Positions 33,484 through 41,749 of a stretch of 64,000 bases of DNA are shown here, in pieces (positions within the stretch are counted from its first letter, which is position 1; each line of letters opens with the position of its first letter). The stretch comes from Palsa-504 sp963742795 (GTDB lineage Bacteria; Actinomycetota; Actinomycetes; Streptosporangiales; Streptosporangiaceae), in the NCBI GenBank assembly GCA_963742795.1, contig CAVUNL010000013.1, forward strand, positions 310,001 to 374,000. The letters are read 5' to 3'. The notes under the pieces are model-generated. The model was not told the origin of the DNA, made no database searches, and worked only from the letters and a program-made list of their open reading frames with translations. A program made the translations under genes and the position numbers.

Positions 33484-36420
33484 CTAACCGCGCTTGGTGA
33501 CTCCCCGGCGCGTGCGGCGCCGGACCCACAGGCACGTCGCGGGCAGCCCGGCGAAGATGCCGCCCATCGCGGCGCCCGCCCCGACGGCGCTGACCGACTG
33601 GGTGTTGCCGCCGCCGCCCGGAGCGTTCGGGTTGCAGGTGACCACAGACGGGTCACAGCTGTAGGTGGGGTACGGGTTCGGGTTCCCGTTCCCTGGCGGG
33701 GGGGACGGGAAGCCGCCGTTGCCCGGGTTCGGGTTCTGGTCGTGATTCTTCTTGGGGTGCTTCTTGCCGACGTTGCGCAGGTTTGCCGGCACCAGGATCC
33801 ACTTGGCCCCGGTGAACGCCGCCGGCTGGAAATTCTCCACCCCCAGCGGGAGGAACATGTTCTCCGCGTAGGCGTGCCAGATCATGGCCGGCCAGGTCCC
33901 GCCAAAGCCCTGGGAGATGCCGCCCAGGCCGTTCAGGGTCTGCGGGTCGTTGGCCAGGCCGCTCTGGTGGTTGGTGAAGATGCCGACCGCCAGCGATTCC
34001 TGCGGGATCGCGCCGATGAGGAACGCCGACTGGGCCGTGTTCGTGGTCCCGGTCTTGGCGATGATCGGGCGGCCGTCGCTCATCCCGGCCGCGGAGCCGG
34101 TACCGTCGTACGCGACCTTTGCCATCGCGTACTGGACCTGCGACGCCATGCCCGAGTTCTCGATCGGGCTCTGGCTGAACACCGGGTAGCTGCGGACACT
34201 CAACGGGTAGTGCACGCCGCCCTGGGAGATGGACCCGATCATGTGCGCGGCGTGATACGTGCCGCCATTGTCGATCGCCGCCAGCATCGTGGCCTGCTCC
34301 AGCACGCTGAGCGAGGCCTGGCCAAGGGCGACGCCCGCCTCGTGCTCCATCGAGTTTTTCCCAGTCAGCCCGGCCAGGTCGGTCCGCACGCCGAACATCG
34401 CCGCCATGTGCACGACGGCCGGGCCGCCCACGTAGTGCCACAGGTCGGCGTAGGCCGTGTTGACCGAGTTGGTCATGGCGTCCTGGGGGCTGAACGCGCC
34501 GTTCTCGCCGGCGCTGTCATTGGTCATCTTGTACCAGCCGGGCTGGCAGTTCGGGTACGTGGCCGGGTCCGGGTAGTCGTTCTTGATCGTGAGGTTTCCT
34601 GGATACAGGGAGCTGTCGGGCGGGATGCAGACGAAGTCCTGGCCGTCCAGCAAGGACCCCTGCACGTTCATGCCGGCGGCGACGGCGGCCGAAAGCACGT
34701 ACGGCTTGAACGAGGAGCCGACTTGCTCGCGGGCGTAGACGGCCATGTTCTCTTCGCAGTTGATGACTCTGCATTCCTTGGCGGTGATGAGGCGGCCGGA
34801 GCCGTCGTATTTCCAGCCCGGATAGCCGGGCCCGCCGTAGAACGCCTCGATCGCGCCGGTCTGCGGGTTCTCCAGCGCGGCGCCGATGTGCATGTAGGAC
34901 TGCAGCGGCTCGCCGCCGGCGGCCATCTGCTGCTTCTCGGTGATGACCGCCTGGTACAGGGCACGCATCTTGACCGGGTCGATGGTGGTGACGATCTTGT
35001 AGCCGCGGTTGAGGAGCTGCGGCTCGGTGTAGCCGTAGACGCCCGTCAGCTCGTTCTTGACCACGTCCATCACGTAGGGGTCCCACACGTCGCTGCCGTA
35101 GCTCCCCGGCGTGTGGTCGCCGAAGGCGGGGAACTTCATCTGGGCATATTCCTGGGGCGTAATCCAGCCCATCGTGCGCAGGCCGTCCCGGACGTACTGC
35201 CAGCGGGCCTCAAGATCGCTCCGGTACTGCGGCAGCGGGTAGGTGCTTGGCTGCTGGATGATCGCGGCCACCAGCGCCGCCTGGCTCCAGCTGATGGTGG
35301 AAAGCTTGGACACGGGGATGTTGAAGTACGTCTGCGCCGCCGCGCCGATGCCGTAGGCGCCCTGGCCGAGGTAAATCGTGTTGAGGTAGTTCTCCAGGAT
35401 CCACTGCTTGGACTTCTGCCTGGAGACCTTCATCGCGACGAAGATCTCCTTTATCTTCCGGCTCGCGGTCTGCGAGGTGCCGATGCCCTGGTAGTAGTTG
35501 CGCACGAACTGCTGGGTGATCGTCGAGCCACCCTGGAAGTTGCCGCCGCCGAGGGTGTCCTGCCACGCGGCGCGCAGGATGCTGGTCGGCGAGACACCGC
35601 CCTCGTTGAAGAAGTTGCGGTCCTCGGCGGACAGCACCGAGTCGATGATCTGGGTCGGGATCTGCTGGTAGCTGACGACCTGCCGGTCCGTGGTGCCGAA
35701 CCGGCCGATGACGGTGTGCCCGTCGCTGGCGTACACCACGGACTGGGACGACATGCTCAAGGCCATCTGCTCGGCGGGCACCGGGGTCTTGCTGTAGATA
35801 TAGGCCACCGCCGCGACGAGCAGCACGATGATCCCGCCGATGATCGACAGCAGGACGCCGAGCGCCTTGCGCCAGGTCCAGTGGCGCCACCAGCTGCCCT
35901 TGACCTTGGCGCCGCCCCCGGGTGGTTTCGGGCCGCCCGGCCCGCCGGTACGCGCCCGGCGGCCGCGCCGGCCCGGCGCGAAAGGGGACCCGGGCGGGAC
36001 CGGGAGCCAGGGGCCGGTGCTCCCCGGGGCGTCAGGTGCGTCCGGAGTGTGCGGTGCGTCCGGAGCATCCGGGGCCCAGTTCGGCGGGCCGGCCTGCTGG
36101 GTGCTGCTCGTCCGCGCGTGGCTGCCGCCGCGGCCGTTCTCTCGCCGCGGGGCCGTGCCCACGTCGTTGCCCGGCTGGGCGGTTTCGTGGTTGTCCAGAT
36201 AGCCGGCCGTCGGGCTGCGGAAGCCCTGCGTGTCCCAGCCGTTGGCGTCGTAACCCAGGTCGTAGTCGACCGTCCCGCCTATGGCACCGTGATCGTTTCC
36301 GGCGTAGCCCCCGTCACCGTAGCCCCCGCTGGGGTGGTCCCCGTCCGCCCCGTTGCCCCAGGCGCGGCCCTCGCGGTCGTCGCGATACCGAACGTCAAAG
36401 TCATCAGCTTTGCTGCTCAA
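33484..36420 (-). CDS. Class A penicillin-binding protein (bifunctional)
   Basis: 978 residues. A long Pro/Gly/Asp-rich cytoplasmic tail (1-185) is followed by a membrane helix (about 190-208) and a GT51 transglycosylase (AEDRNFF with E266, GGSTITQQ, KEIFVAMKVSRQKSKQWILE). The transpeptidase carries SSFK (S569), SVN (652-654) and KTGT (789-792). The C-terminal Pro/Asn/Gly-rich tail ends in a second hydrophobic stretch (AGAAMGGIFAGLPATCLWV) and basic residues. It polymerises lipid II glycan strands and cross-links them outside the membrane. It is followed closely by the GT87 gene and preceded by DUF5318, the usual actinobacterial arrangement. The disordered N-terminus may be phosphorylated. 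Confidence 0.95.
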   Translation of the reverse strand: MSSKADDFDVRYRDDREGRAWGNGADGDHPSGGYGDGGYAGNDHGAIGGTVDYDLGYDANGWDTQGFRSPTAGYLDNHETAQPGNDVGTAPRRENGRGGSHARTSSTQQAGPPNWAPDAPDAPHTPDAPDAPGSTGPWLPVPPGSPFAPGRRGRRARTGGPGGPKPPGGGAKVKGSWWRHWTWRKALGVLLSIIGGIIVLLVAAVAYIYSKTPVPAEQMALSMSSQSVVYASDGHTVIGRFGTTDRQVVSYQQIPTQIIDSVLSAEDRNFFNEGGVSPTSILRAAWQDTLGGGNFQGGSTITQQFVRNYYQGIGTSQTASRKIKEIFVAMKVSRQKSKQWILENYLNTIYLGQGAYGIGAAAQTYFNIPVSKLSTISWSQAALVAAIIQQPSTYPLPQYRSDLEARWQYVRDGLRTMGWITPQEYAQMKFPAFGDHTPGSYGSDVWDPYVMDVVKNELTGVYGYTEPQLLNRGYKIVTTIDPVKMRALYQAVITEKQQMAAGGEPLQSYMHIGAALENPQTGAIEAFYGGPGYPGWKYDGSGRLITAKECRVINCEENMAVYAREQVGSSFKPYVLSAAVAAGMNVQGSLLDGQDFVCIPPDSSLYPGNLTIKNDYPDPATYPNCQPGWYKMTNDSAGENGAFSPQDAMTNSVNTAYADLWHYVGGPAVVHMAAMFGVRTDLAGLTGKNSMEHEAGVALGQASLSVLEQATMLAAIDNGGTYHAAHMIGSISQGGVHYPLSVRSYPVFSQSPIENSGMASQVQYAMAKVAYDGTGSAAGMSDGRPIIAKTGTTNTAQSAFLIGAIPQESLAVGIFTNHQSGLANDPQTLNGLGGISQGFGGTWPAMIWHAYAENMFLPLGVENFQPAAFTGAKWILVPANLRNVGKKHPKKNHDQNPNPGNGGFPSPPPGNGNPNPYPTYSCDPSVVTCNPNAPGGGGNTQSVSAVGAGAAMGGIFAGLPATCLWVRRRTRRGVTKRG

Positions 36421-36538
36421 GCGTCCTCGCTGGTGGCTCGGAGGCCGCGGCTTGCGGGGAAAAGCGGCCTCTACCTAGAGGCGGGTCCGGTCATCCGGGA
36501 ACCCGCCGAACAAACACGTTACCTCCTGGGTAAGGAGT

Positions 36539-36943
36539 TCACTGGCTGCTCCGCGCACGCCGCCTCCGGCGTACGGCAGGTTCACCAGTGCCGAGAACGT
36601 AAGAGGAGGCGAGGTGGTTCCATCCGCAACTTTGGCAGACTTCGACCACATAAACCCGGAATTCACCGTATTCGGCGGCCATCTCGGCCAGTTCGCGGGT
36701 CTTCTTCACCCGTCCCTCGTACTGGCCGAGCTCGTCGCCGTAGACGTAGGTGACGTGGGTCAGCTTGGTCTTCCGGCAGATCGGGCAGCGCTCGTCGGTG
36801 GGCTCGCCGTGGAACTTCGCCGCGCGCAGCAGGTACGGGTGCGCGTCGCAGACGTCGGTGACGGTCGTGCGCCCGGAGAACACGGACGCCAGGGTGGCCC
36901 GGCGGGCCAGCCCGTAATCCACGACGGAACGCCTTGACGTCAT
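36539..36943 (-). CDS. DUF5318 zinc-ribbon-like protein
   Basis: 134 residues from ATG 36943 (MTSRRSVVDYGLARRATLAS). Two cysteine pairs, CPICRKTKL and VCQSCGWN, form a likely zinc ribbon. The motif DVCDAHPYLLRAAKFHGEPT is typical of DUF5318, found next to class A PBP genes in actinobacteria. The function is unknown. The C-terminus ends in an Arg-rich segment. A longer frame to 37057 exists but the extension is not conserved-looking. Confidence 0.85.
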   Translation of the reverse strand: MTSRRSVVDYGLARRATLASVFSGRTTVTDVCDAHPYLLRAAKFHGEPTDERCPICRKTKLTHVTYVYGDELGQYEGRVKKTRELAEMAAEYGEFRVYVVEVCQSCGWNHLASSYVLGTGEPAVRRRRRARSSQ

Positions 36944-37038
36944 GTTCGCCAGAGTACGTCCCAACCGGGGTCTGGGCCGAGTCCGGTCGGTGATCATGTT
37001 CGGGCTTGCCGGGGGCCGAAGGGGGACATAGTATGCAG

Positions 37039-37096
37039 ATGTATCGGTCCGATACATCGAGGCGATCTAGCGAACCGAAGTATCGTCTCGACGCAT
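37039..37096. promoter_or_regulatory. Tandem PadR-type operators upstream of padR-ino1
   Basis: ATGTATCGGTCCGATACAT (37039-37057) is a perfect 9+1+9 palindrome with the ATGT...ACAT ends of PadR sites. A related copy, AAGTATCGTCTCGACGCAT, lies at 37078-37096 (centre spacing 39 bp), matching at 14 of 19 positions. Both lie in the divergent gap between DUF5318 and padR, 60-117 bp before padR. Autoregulation by the PadR protein is likely. Confidence 0.65.
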
Positions 37097-37155
37097 CGTG
37101 CGGATACACAGGATAGGGATAGAGCCGGCCGAATAGATAGCACTGAGGGGGCAGC

Positions 37156-37764
37156 GTGGGGCGCAACCGGTCCGCAGTGCTCGAGCTCGCCGTGCTCGGG
37201 GTGCTGCACAGGACGCCGATGCACGGCTATGAGCTGCGCAAGCAGATCACCAGTGTCCTCGGGTTGTTCCGCGCGCTCTCCTACGGGTCGCTCTACCCGT
37301 GCCTGCACGAACTGCTCGCCGCGGGGCTGATCGTGGAGGAGCACGACGAGGCCCAGCCGGCCCGTACCACCGCGGCCGGCCGGCCGCGGCCCGGCCGGCG
37401 GGCGCTGAAGGTGTACCGGCTGACGGCCGAAGGCAAGGAACGGCTGCAGGACCTCCTCGGCGAGGGCGGTCCCGCGGCGTGGGACGACGACGGGTTCGGG
37501 GTTCACTTCGCGTTTTTCGGGCAGACGAGGGCCGACGTACGGCTCCGGATCCTCGAGGGGCGGCGCAGCCGGCTCGAGGAGCGCATGGAGTCCATCCGCG
37601 CGGCTCTGACGCGAACCAGGGAGCGCGTGGACAGCTACACCCTGGAACTGCACCGGCATGGCCTGGAGTCAGTGGAACGAGAAGTCCGGTGGCTGAACGA
37701 GCTGATCGCCTCAGAGCGGCAGGCCGGCGAACCAGAAAACATTTCCGATAAGGAGTCATCCTGA
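37156..37764 (+). CDS. PadR-family transcriptional regulator
   Basis: 202 residues. The N-terminal winged helix begins VLELAVLGVLHRTPMHGYEL and has the wing LSYGSLYPCLHELLAAGLIV then RRALKVYRLTAEGKERLQDL. The C-terminal part is a long coiled coil for dimerisation. It starts at GTG 37156 behind GAGGGGGC. Its stop overlaps the ino1 start (TGATG), so the two form one operon, the arrangement found across actinomycetes. It probably represses its own operon through the palindromes upstream. Confidence 0.88.
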   Translation: MGRNRSAVLELAVLGVLHRTPMHGYELRKQITSVLGLFRALSYGSLYPCLHELLAAGLIVEEHDEAQPARTTAAGRPRPGRRALKVYRLTAEGKERLQDLLGEGGPAAWDDDGFGVHFAFFGQTRADVRLRILEGRRSRLEERMESIRAALTRTRERVDSYTLELHRHGLESVEREVRWLNELIASERQAGEPENISDKESS

Positions 37765-38843
37765 TGGGCAAGGTACGCATCGCCATCGTGGGGGTGGGTA
37801 ACTGCGCTAGCTCCCTGGTGCAGGGCCTGGAGTATTACAAGGACGCCGCCGAAAGGGCGAGGGTTCCCGGCCTCATGCATGTCCGGTTCGGCCCGTACCA
37901 CATCAGCGACCTGCAGGTCGTCGCCGCGTTCGACGTGGACGCCAAGAAGGTCGGCGTCGACCTGGCCGAGGCCATCGTGGCGAGCGAGAACAACACGATC
38001 AAGATCGCCGAGGTGCCGCCGACCGGGGTCACGGTGCAGCGCGGCCCCACGCTGGACGGCCTGGGCGAGTACTACCGGGAGATCATCACCGAGTCCGACG
38101 AGCCGGTGGCGGATGTGACGGCGGTGCTGCGCGAGAGCGGCGCCGACGTGCTCGTGTCCTACCTGCCGGTGGGCTCGGAGCAGGCCGACCGGTTCTACGC
38201 CCAGTGCGCGATCGACGCGCACGTGGCGTTCGTGAACGCGCTGCCCGTGTTCATCGCCTCCGACCCGGAGTGGGCCGCGAAGTTCACCGAGGCCGGCGTG
38301 CCGATCATCGGCGACGACATCAAGTCCCAGGTGGGCGCCACCATCACGCACCGCGTCCTGGCCAAGCTGTTCGAAGACCGCGGGGTGGAGCTGCTGCGCA
38401 CGTACCAGCTCAACTTCGGCGGGAACATGGACTTCATGAACATGCTGGAGCGCAGCCGGCTCCAGTCCAAGAAGATCTCCAAGACGCGCGCGGTCACCTC
38501 GCAGATCCCGCACGAGATGGAGCGCGCGGCCGTGCACATAGGCCCGTCGGACCACGTGCCCTGGCTGGATGACCGCAAGATGGCGTACGTGCGGCTGGAG
38601 GGCCGGGCGTTCGGGGACGTGCCGCTCAACCTGGAGTACAAGCTCGAGGTCTGGGACTCGCCCAACTCGGCGGGCGTGATCATCGACGCGGTGCGGGCGG
38701 CCAAGATCGCGCTGGACCGCGGCATCGGCGGGCCGGTGATCTCGGCGAGTTCGTACTTCATGAAGTCCCCGCCCGAGCAGTTCGGCGACGACGTGTGCCG
38801 CGACCTGGTCGAGAAGTTCATCCGCGGCGAGGTCGCCCGCTAA
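37764..38843 (+). CDS. ino1: Inositol-3-phosphate synthase
   Basis: 359 residues, MGKVRIAIVGVGNCASSLVQ with the NAD-binding glycines, then FDVDAKKVGVDL, NALPVFIASDPEWAAKF, GDDIKSQVGATITHRVL and FGGNMDFMNM, all hallmarks of the actinobacterial enzyme. It converts glucose 6-phosphate to 1L-myo-inositol 1-phosphate, feeding phosphatidylinositol, mannosides and mycothiol. It is translationally coupled to padR. Both the key lysines (KSQVG and ERSRLQSKKISKTR region) are present. Cytoplasmic. Confidence 0.95.
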   Translation: MGKVRIAIVGVGNCASSLVQGLEYYKDAAERARVPGLMHVRFGPYHISDLQVVAAFDVDAKKVGVDLAEAIVASENNTIKIAEVPPTGVTVQRGPTLDGLGEYYREIITESDEPVADVTAVLRESGADVLVSYLPVGSEQADRFYAQCAIDAHVAFVNALPVFIASDPEWAAKFTEAGVPIIGDDIKSQVGATITHRVLAKLFEDRGVELLRTYQLNFGGNMDFMNMLERSRLQSKKISKTRAVTSQIPHEMERAAVHIGPSDHVPWLDDRKMAYVRLEGRAFGDVPLNLEYKLEVWDSPNSAGVIIDAVRAAKIALDRGIGGPVISASSYFMKSPPEQFGDDVCRDLVEKFIRGEVAR

Positions 38844-38876
38844 CCGGCCGCCGGGGCCGGGTTCTAAGCTGGACAG

Positions 38877-40304
38877 GTGGCAGCGAGCGGCCGGTCCACG
38901 TTCCTGGGCGACCTGAGGGTCGTCCTGGCCGAGCGGGGCTTCCGGCGGCTGTTCGCCACCCGGCTGGTCTCGCAGACCGGTGACGGCATCATCACCGCCG
39001 GGGTCGGCACGTACGTGTTCTTCAACGCCTCGACGTTCCCGAGCCCGGCGGCCGGCGCGGCGGCCTTCGCCGCCCTGTACCTGCCGTACTCGCTGATCGG
39101 GCCGTTCGCCGGGGTGCTCATCGACCGGTGGTCCCGGCGCCAGATCCTGGTCTGGTCGGCGGTGGTCCGGGCGGCCTTCGTGGTGCTGACCGCGGCGCTG
39201 ATGGCGGCGGGCAGCCGCGGCGCCCCGCTGTACGTCGGGGTCCTGCTCGTGCTGGGCGTGAACCGGTTCTTCCTGTCCTCGCTGTCGGCGGCGCTGCCGC
39301 ACGTGGTGGCCGAGGACAAGCTGGTCATGGCCAACTCGGTGTCGCCCACGGCGGGCGGCATCATGGCCACGCTGGGCGGGATCGTGGCCCTGGGCCTGAA
39401 CGTGGCCACCGGCAACACCGAGCGCGGCGCGGCCGTCACGCTGCTGGTCGGGGGCGGCTGCTACGTGGCGGCCAGCGTGGTGGCGACCAGCATGGGCCGC
39501 GACCTGCTGGGCCCGGTGCGGGCGCCCGGGCAGCCGCCCCCGGGCCGGCTGCTCAGCGAGCTGGCCGTGGTCGCGGCCGGGCTGGTAGCGGGCGCGCGGT
39601 ACGTCCTGCGGCGGCGCGGCCCGGCGGCCGCGCTGGGCGTCACCGGCGGCTTCAGCTTCCTGTTCGGGCCGTTGTTCCTGATGTCGATCCTGCTGTACCG
39701 CGACTACTTCTACCGCTCGAGCGTGGGCTCGGCCGAGGGTCACCTGGGCGGGCTGGTCATCGCGTCGGGGATCGGTTACGCCTGCGCGGCGGTGATCACC
39801 CCGCCGGTCACCCGGCGGCTGTCCAAGCCGGCCTGGATCACGGTGCTCCTGCTGGCCAGCGCGGTGCTGACGCTGACGCTGGGCGAGACCTTTAACCAGC
39901 TGGCCTACCTGGCCATCGGGTTCGGGCTGTACCTGACCCGGCAGGGCGTGGCGATCTGCGCCGTCACGATCTTGCAGCAGGAAGTGACCGACGAGTACCG
40001 GGGCCGGGTGTTCGCCTTCTACGACCTGATGTCCAACGTCCCGTACGTGGCCGGGGCCGCGCTGAGCGCGGCGTTCATGCCGTCTGACGGCCACTCGCCG
40101 GCCATCGTGGCCGCGGTGGCGGCCGGGTTCGCGATCCTGGCCGGGGCGTACTGGCTGGCCCGGCCCCGGCATCAGTCCTCGTCCGGCACGTCCTCGTCCG
40201 GCGCGGACCCGGCGTCCGGCGCGTCGGCGTCCGGCTCCGGTTCGGGCTCCGGTGCCTCCGGGACCGGGATGCCCTCCAGCGCGGCCCAGCCCAGCAGCTC
40301 CTGA
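38877..40304 (+). CDS. Major facilitator superfamily transporter
   Basis: 475 residues from GTG 38877. Twelve-helix MFS layout with FATRLVSQTGDGIITAGVGT in helix 1 and GVLIDRWSRRQILVW as the loop 2-3 motif A. It lies 33 bp after ino1 in the same direction. The C-terminal 60 residues are a Ser/Gly/Ala repeat tract that overlaps the 3' end of the convergent cca gene by 133 bp. A short C-terminus is more usual, so this tail may be a run-through after a late indel. Substrate unknown. Confidence 0.85.
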   Translation: MAASGRSTFLGDLRVVLAERGFRRLFATRLVSQTGDGIITAGVGTYVFFNASTFPSPAAGAAAFAALYLPYSLIGPFAGVLIDRWSRRQILVWSAVVRAAFVVLTAALMAAGSRGAPLYVGVLLVLGVNRFFLSSLSAALPHVVAEDKLVMANSVSPTAGGIMATLGGIVALGLNVATGNTERGAAVTLLVGGGCYVAASVVATSMGRDLLGPVRAPGQPPPGRLLSELAVVAAGLVAGARYVLRRRGPAAALGVTGGFSFLFGPLFLMSILLYRDYFYRSSVGSAEGHLGGLVIASGIGYACAAVITPPVTRRLSKPAWITVLLLASAVLTLTLGETFNQLAYLAIGFGLYLTRQGVAICAVTILQQEVTDEYRGRVFAFYDLMSNVPYVAGAALSAAFMPSDGHSPAIVAAVAAGFAILAGAYWLARPRHQSSSGTSSSGADPASGASASGSGSGSGASGTGMPSSAAQPSSS

Positions 40305-41701
40305 ATGGCCTGCTCGCGGCCGATCGGGCCTCGGGTCATGCGCAGCTCGAGCAGGAAGTCCCAGGCCTTGCCGACCAGCGGGCCCGCGGGCACGCCGAGG
40401 ATGCGCATGATGTCGTTGCCGTCCAGTTCCGGCCGGAGCTTGCCCAGCTCCTCCTGCTCGCCGAGCTCGGCGATGCGCTGCTCCAGGCCGTCGTACGCGC
40501 GGGCCAGCCGCTGCGCCTTGGCTTGGTTGCGGGTGGTGGAGTCGGCCCGGGTCAGCACGTGCAGCCGGGTGAGCAGCGGGCCGGCGTCCCGGACGTACCG
40601 GCGCACGGCTGAGTCCGTCCACTCACCCTCTCCGTACCCGTGGAACCGCAGGTGGAGCCAGACCAGCCGGGACACGTCGCGGACCACGTCGTTCGGGAAG
40701 CGCAGCGCGGTCAGCAGGCGGCGGGTCAGCTTCGCGCCGACCACCTCGTGCATGTGGAACGCGACCCGGCCGTCGGGCAGCAGCTCCCGGGTCTGCGGCT
40801 TGCCGATATCGTGCAGCAGCGCGGCGAGCCGGACGGTCAGGTCGCCCTCGAGGCCATAGCGCGGCTCCAGCTCGATGGCCTGCCGGAGCACGGTGAGGCT
40901 GTGCTGGTAGACGTCCTTGTGCCGGTGGTGCTCATCGGCCTCCATCCGCAGCCGCGACACCTCGGGCAGTACCTGGTCGGCGACGCCGGTCTGGACCAGC
41001 AGGTCGATGCCCAGCGCCGGGTCGGGGGTGAGCATCAGCTTGGTCAGCTCACCGGTGATGCGCTCGGGGGAGACGATCTCCAGCCGGGTGGCCTGCTCGG
41101 TCATGGCCGCGCGCACCTCAGGCGCGACCGCGAAGCCCAGCTTGGCCGCGAACCGGGCCGCGCGCAGGATGCGCAGCGGGTCATCGCCGAACGAGTCCTC
41201 CGGGCGCCCCGGGGTCCGCAGCACCTTGTCCTTCAGCGCGTCCAGGCCGCCGAACGGGTCGACCAGATCGTAGCCGGGCAGCCGGGCCGCCATCGCGTTG
41301 ACGGTGAAGTCCCGCCTGCTCAGGTCCTCCTCGAGAGACCGGCCGTACCGCACGTCGGGCTTACGCGACCTCGCCTGGTATTGCTCGCTGCGGTAGGTGG
41401 TGATCTCGAAGACCGTGCTCCCCTTGCGCAGGCCCACGGTGCCGAAGGCGATGCCCACCGTCCATATCGTGTCGGCCCAGCCCTCCACCACGGCCAGGAT
41501 CTGTTCCGGGGGGGCGTCGGTGGTCAGGTCGAGGTCGCTGGGCCGCTCGCCGCGGAAGACGTCCCGGACCGGACCGCCGACCAGGGCCAGCTGGTAGCCG
41601 TGCCTGGCGAACAGGCGGCCGATGTCGGCGACCTCGGGGACACGCTCGCGCAGCAGCGCGGCGGCCGCCTTCCGCTGTTCACTGGTCATGGGCACGGCCA
41701 T
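40172..41701 (-). CDS. cca: CCA tRNA nucleotidyltransferase (poly(A)-polymerase fold)
   Basis: About 509 residues. The head has LALVGGPVRDVFRG and DLDLTTDAPPEQIL (GG and DxD), EITTYRSEQYQ and RRDFTVNAMA of class II nucleotidyltransferases. An HD domain follows (LLHDIGKP ... FHMHEVVGAKLTRRLL). It adds or repairs the CCA end of tRNAs, needed because the tRNA gene in this window does not encode CCA. The start is taken as ATG 41701 rather than a GTG at 41755. The C-terminus is acidic and Pro/Glu-rich. It is divergent from the DUF6049 gene. Confidence 0.93.
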   Translation of the reverse strand: MAVPMTSEQRKAAAALLRERVPEVADIGRLFARHGYQLALVGGPVRDVFRGERPSDLDLTTDAPPEQILAVVEGWADTIWTVGIAFGTVGLRKGSTVFEITTYRSEQYQARSRKPDVRYGRSLEEDLSRRDFTVNAMAARLPGYDLVDPFGGLDALKDKVLRTPGRPEDSFGDDPLRILRAARFAAKLGFAVAPEVRAAMTEQATRLEIVSPERITGELTKLMLTPDPALGIDLLVQTGVADQVLPEVSRLRMEADEHHRHKDVYQHSLTVLRQAIELEPRYGLEGDLTVRLAALLHDIGKPQTRELLPDGRVAFHMHEVVGAKLTRRLLTALRFPNDVVRDVSRLVWLHLRFHGYGEGEWTDSAVRRYVRDAGPLLTRLHVLTRADSTTRNQAKAQRLARAYDGLEQRIAELGEQEELGKLRPELDGNDIMRILGVPAGPLVGKAWDFLLELRMTRGPIGREQAIQELLGWAALEGIPVPEAPEPEPEPDADAPDAGSAPDEDVPDED

Positions 41702-41749
41702 TGAGAGTAACGCACGGGTTCGGTTTCGATCGGCAATACCATTCCAAGT

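Noticed and set aside
33397..36753. 1118-codon open frame on the plus strand
   Set aside because: It is antisense to the class A penicillin-binding protein gene, which has all catalytic motifs. Long antisense frames are expected at very high G+C.
37635..40622. 995-codon open frame on the minus strand
   Set aside because: Antisense to ino1 and the MFS gene; composition is that of a shadow frame.
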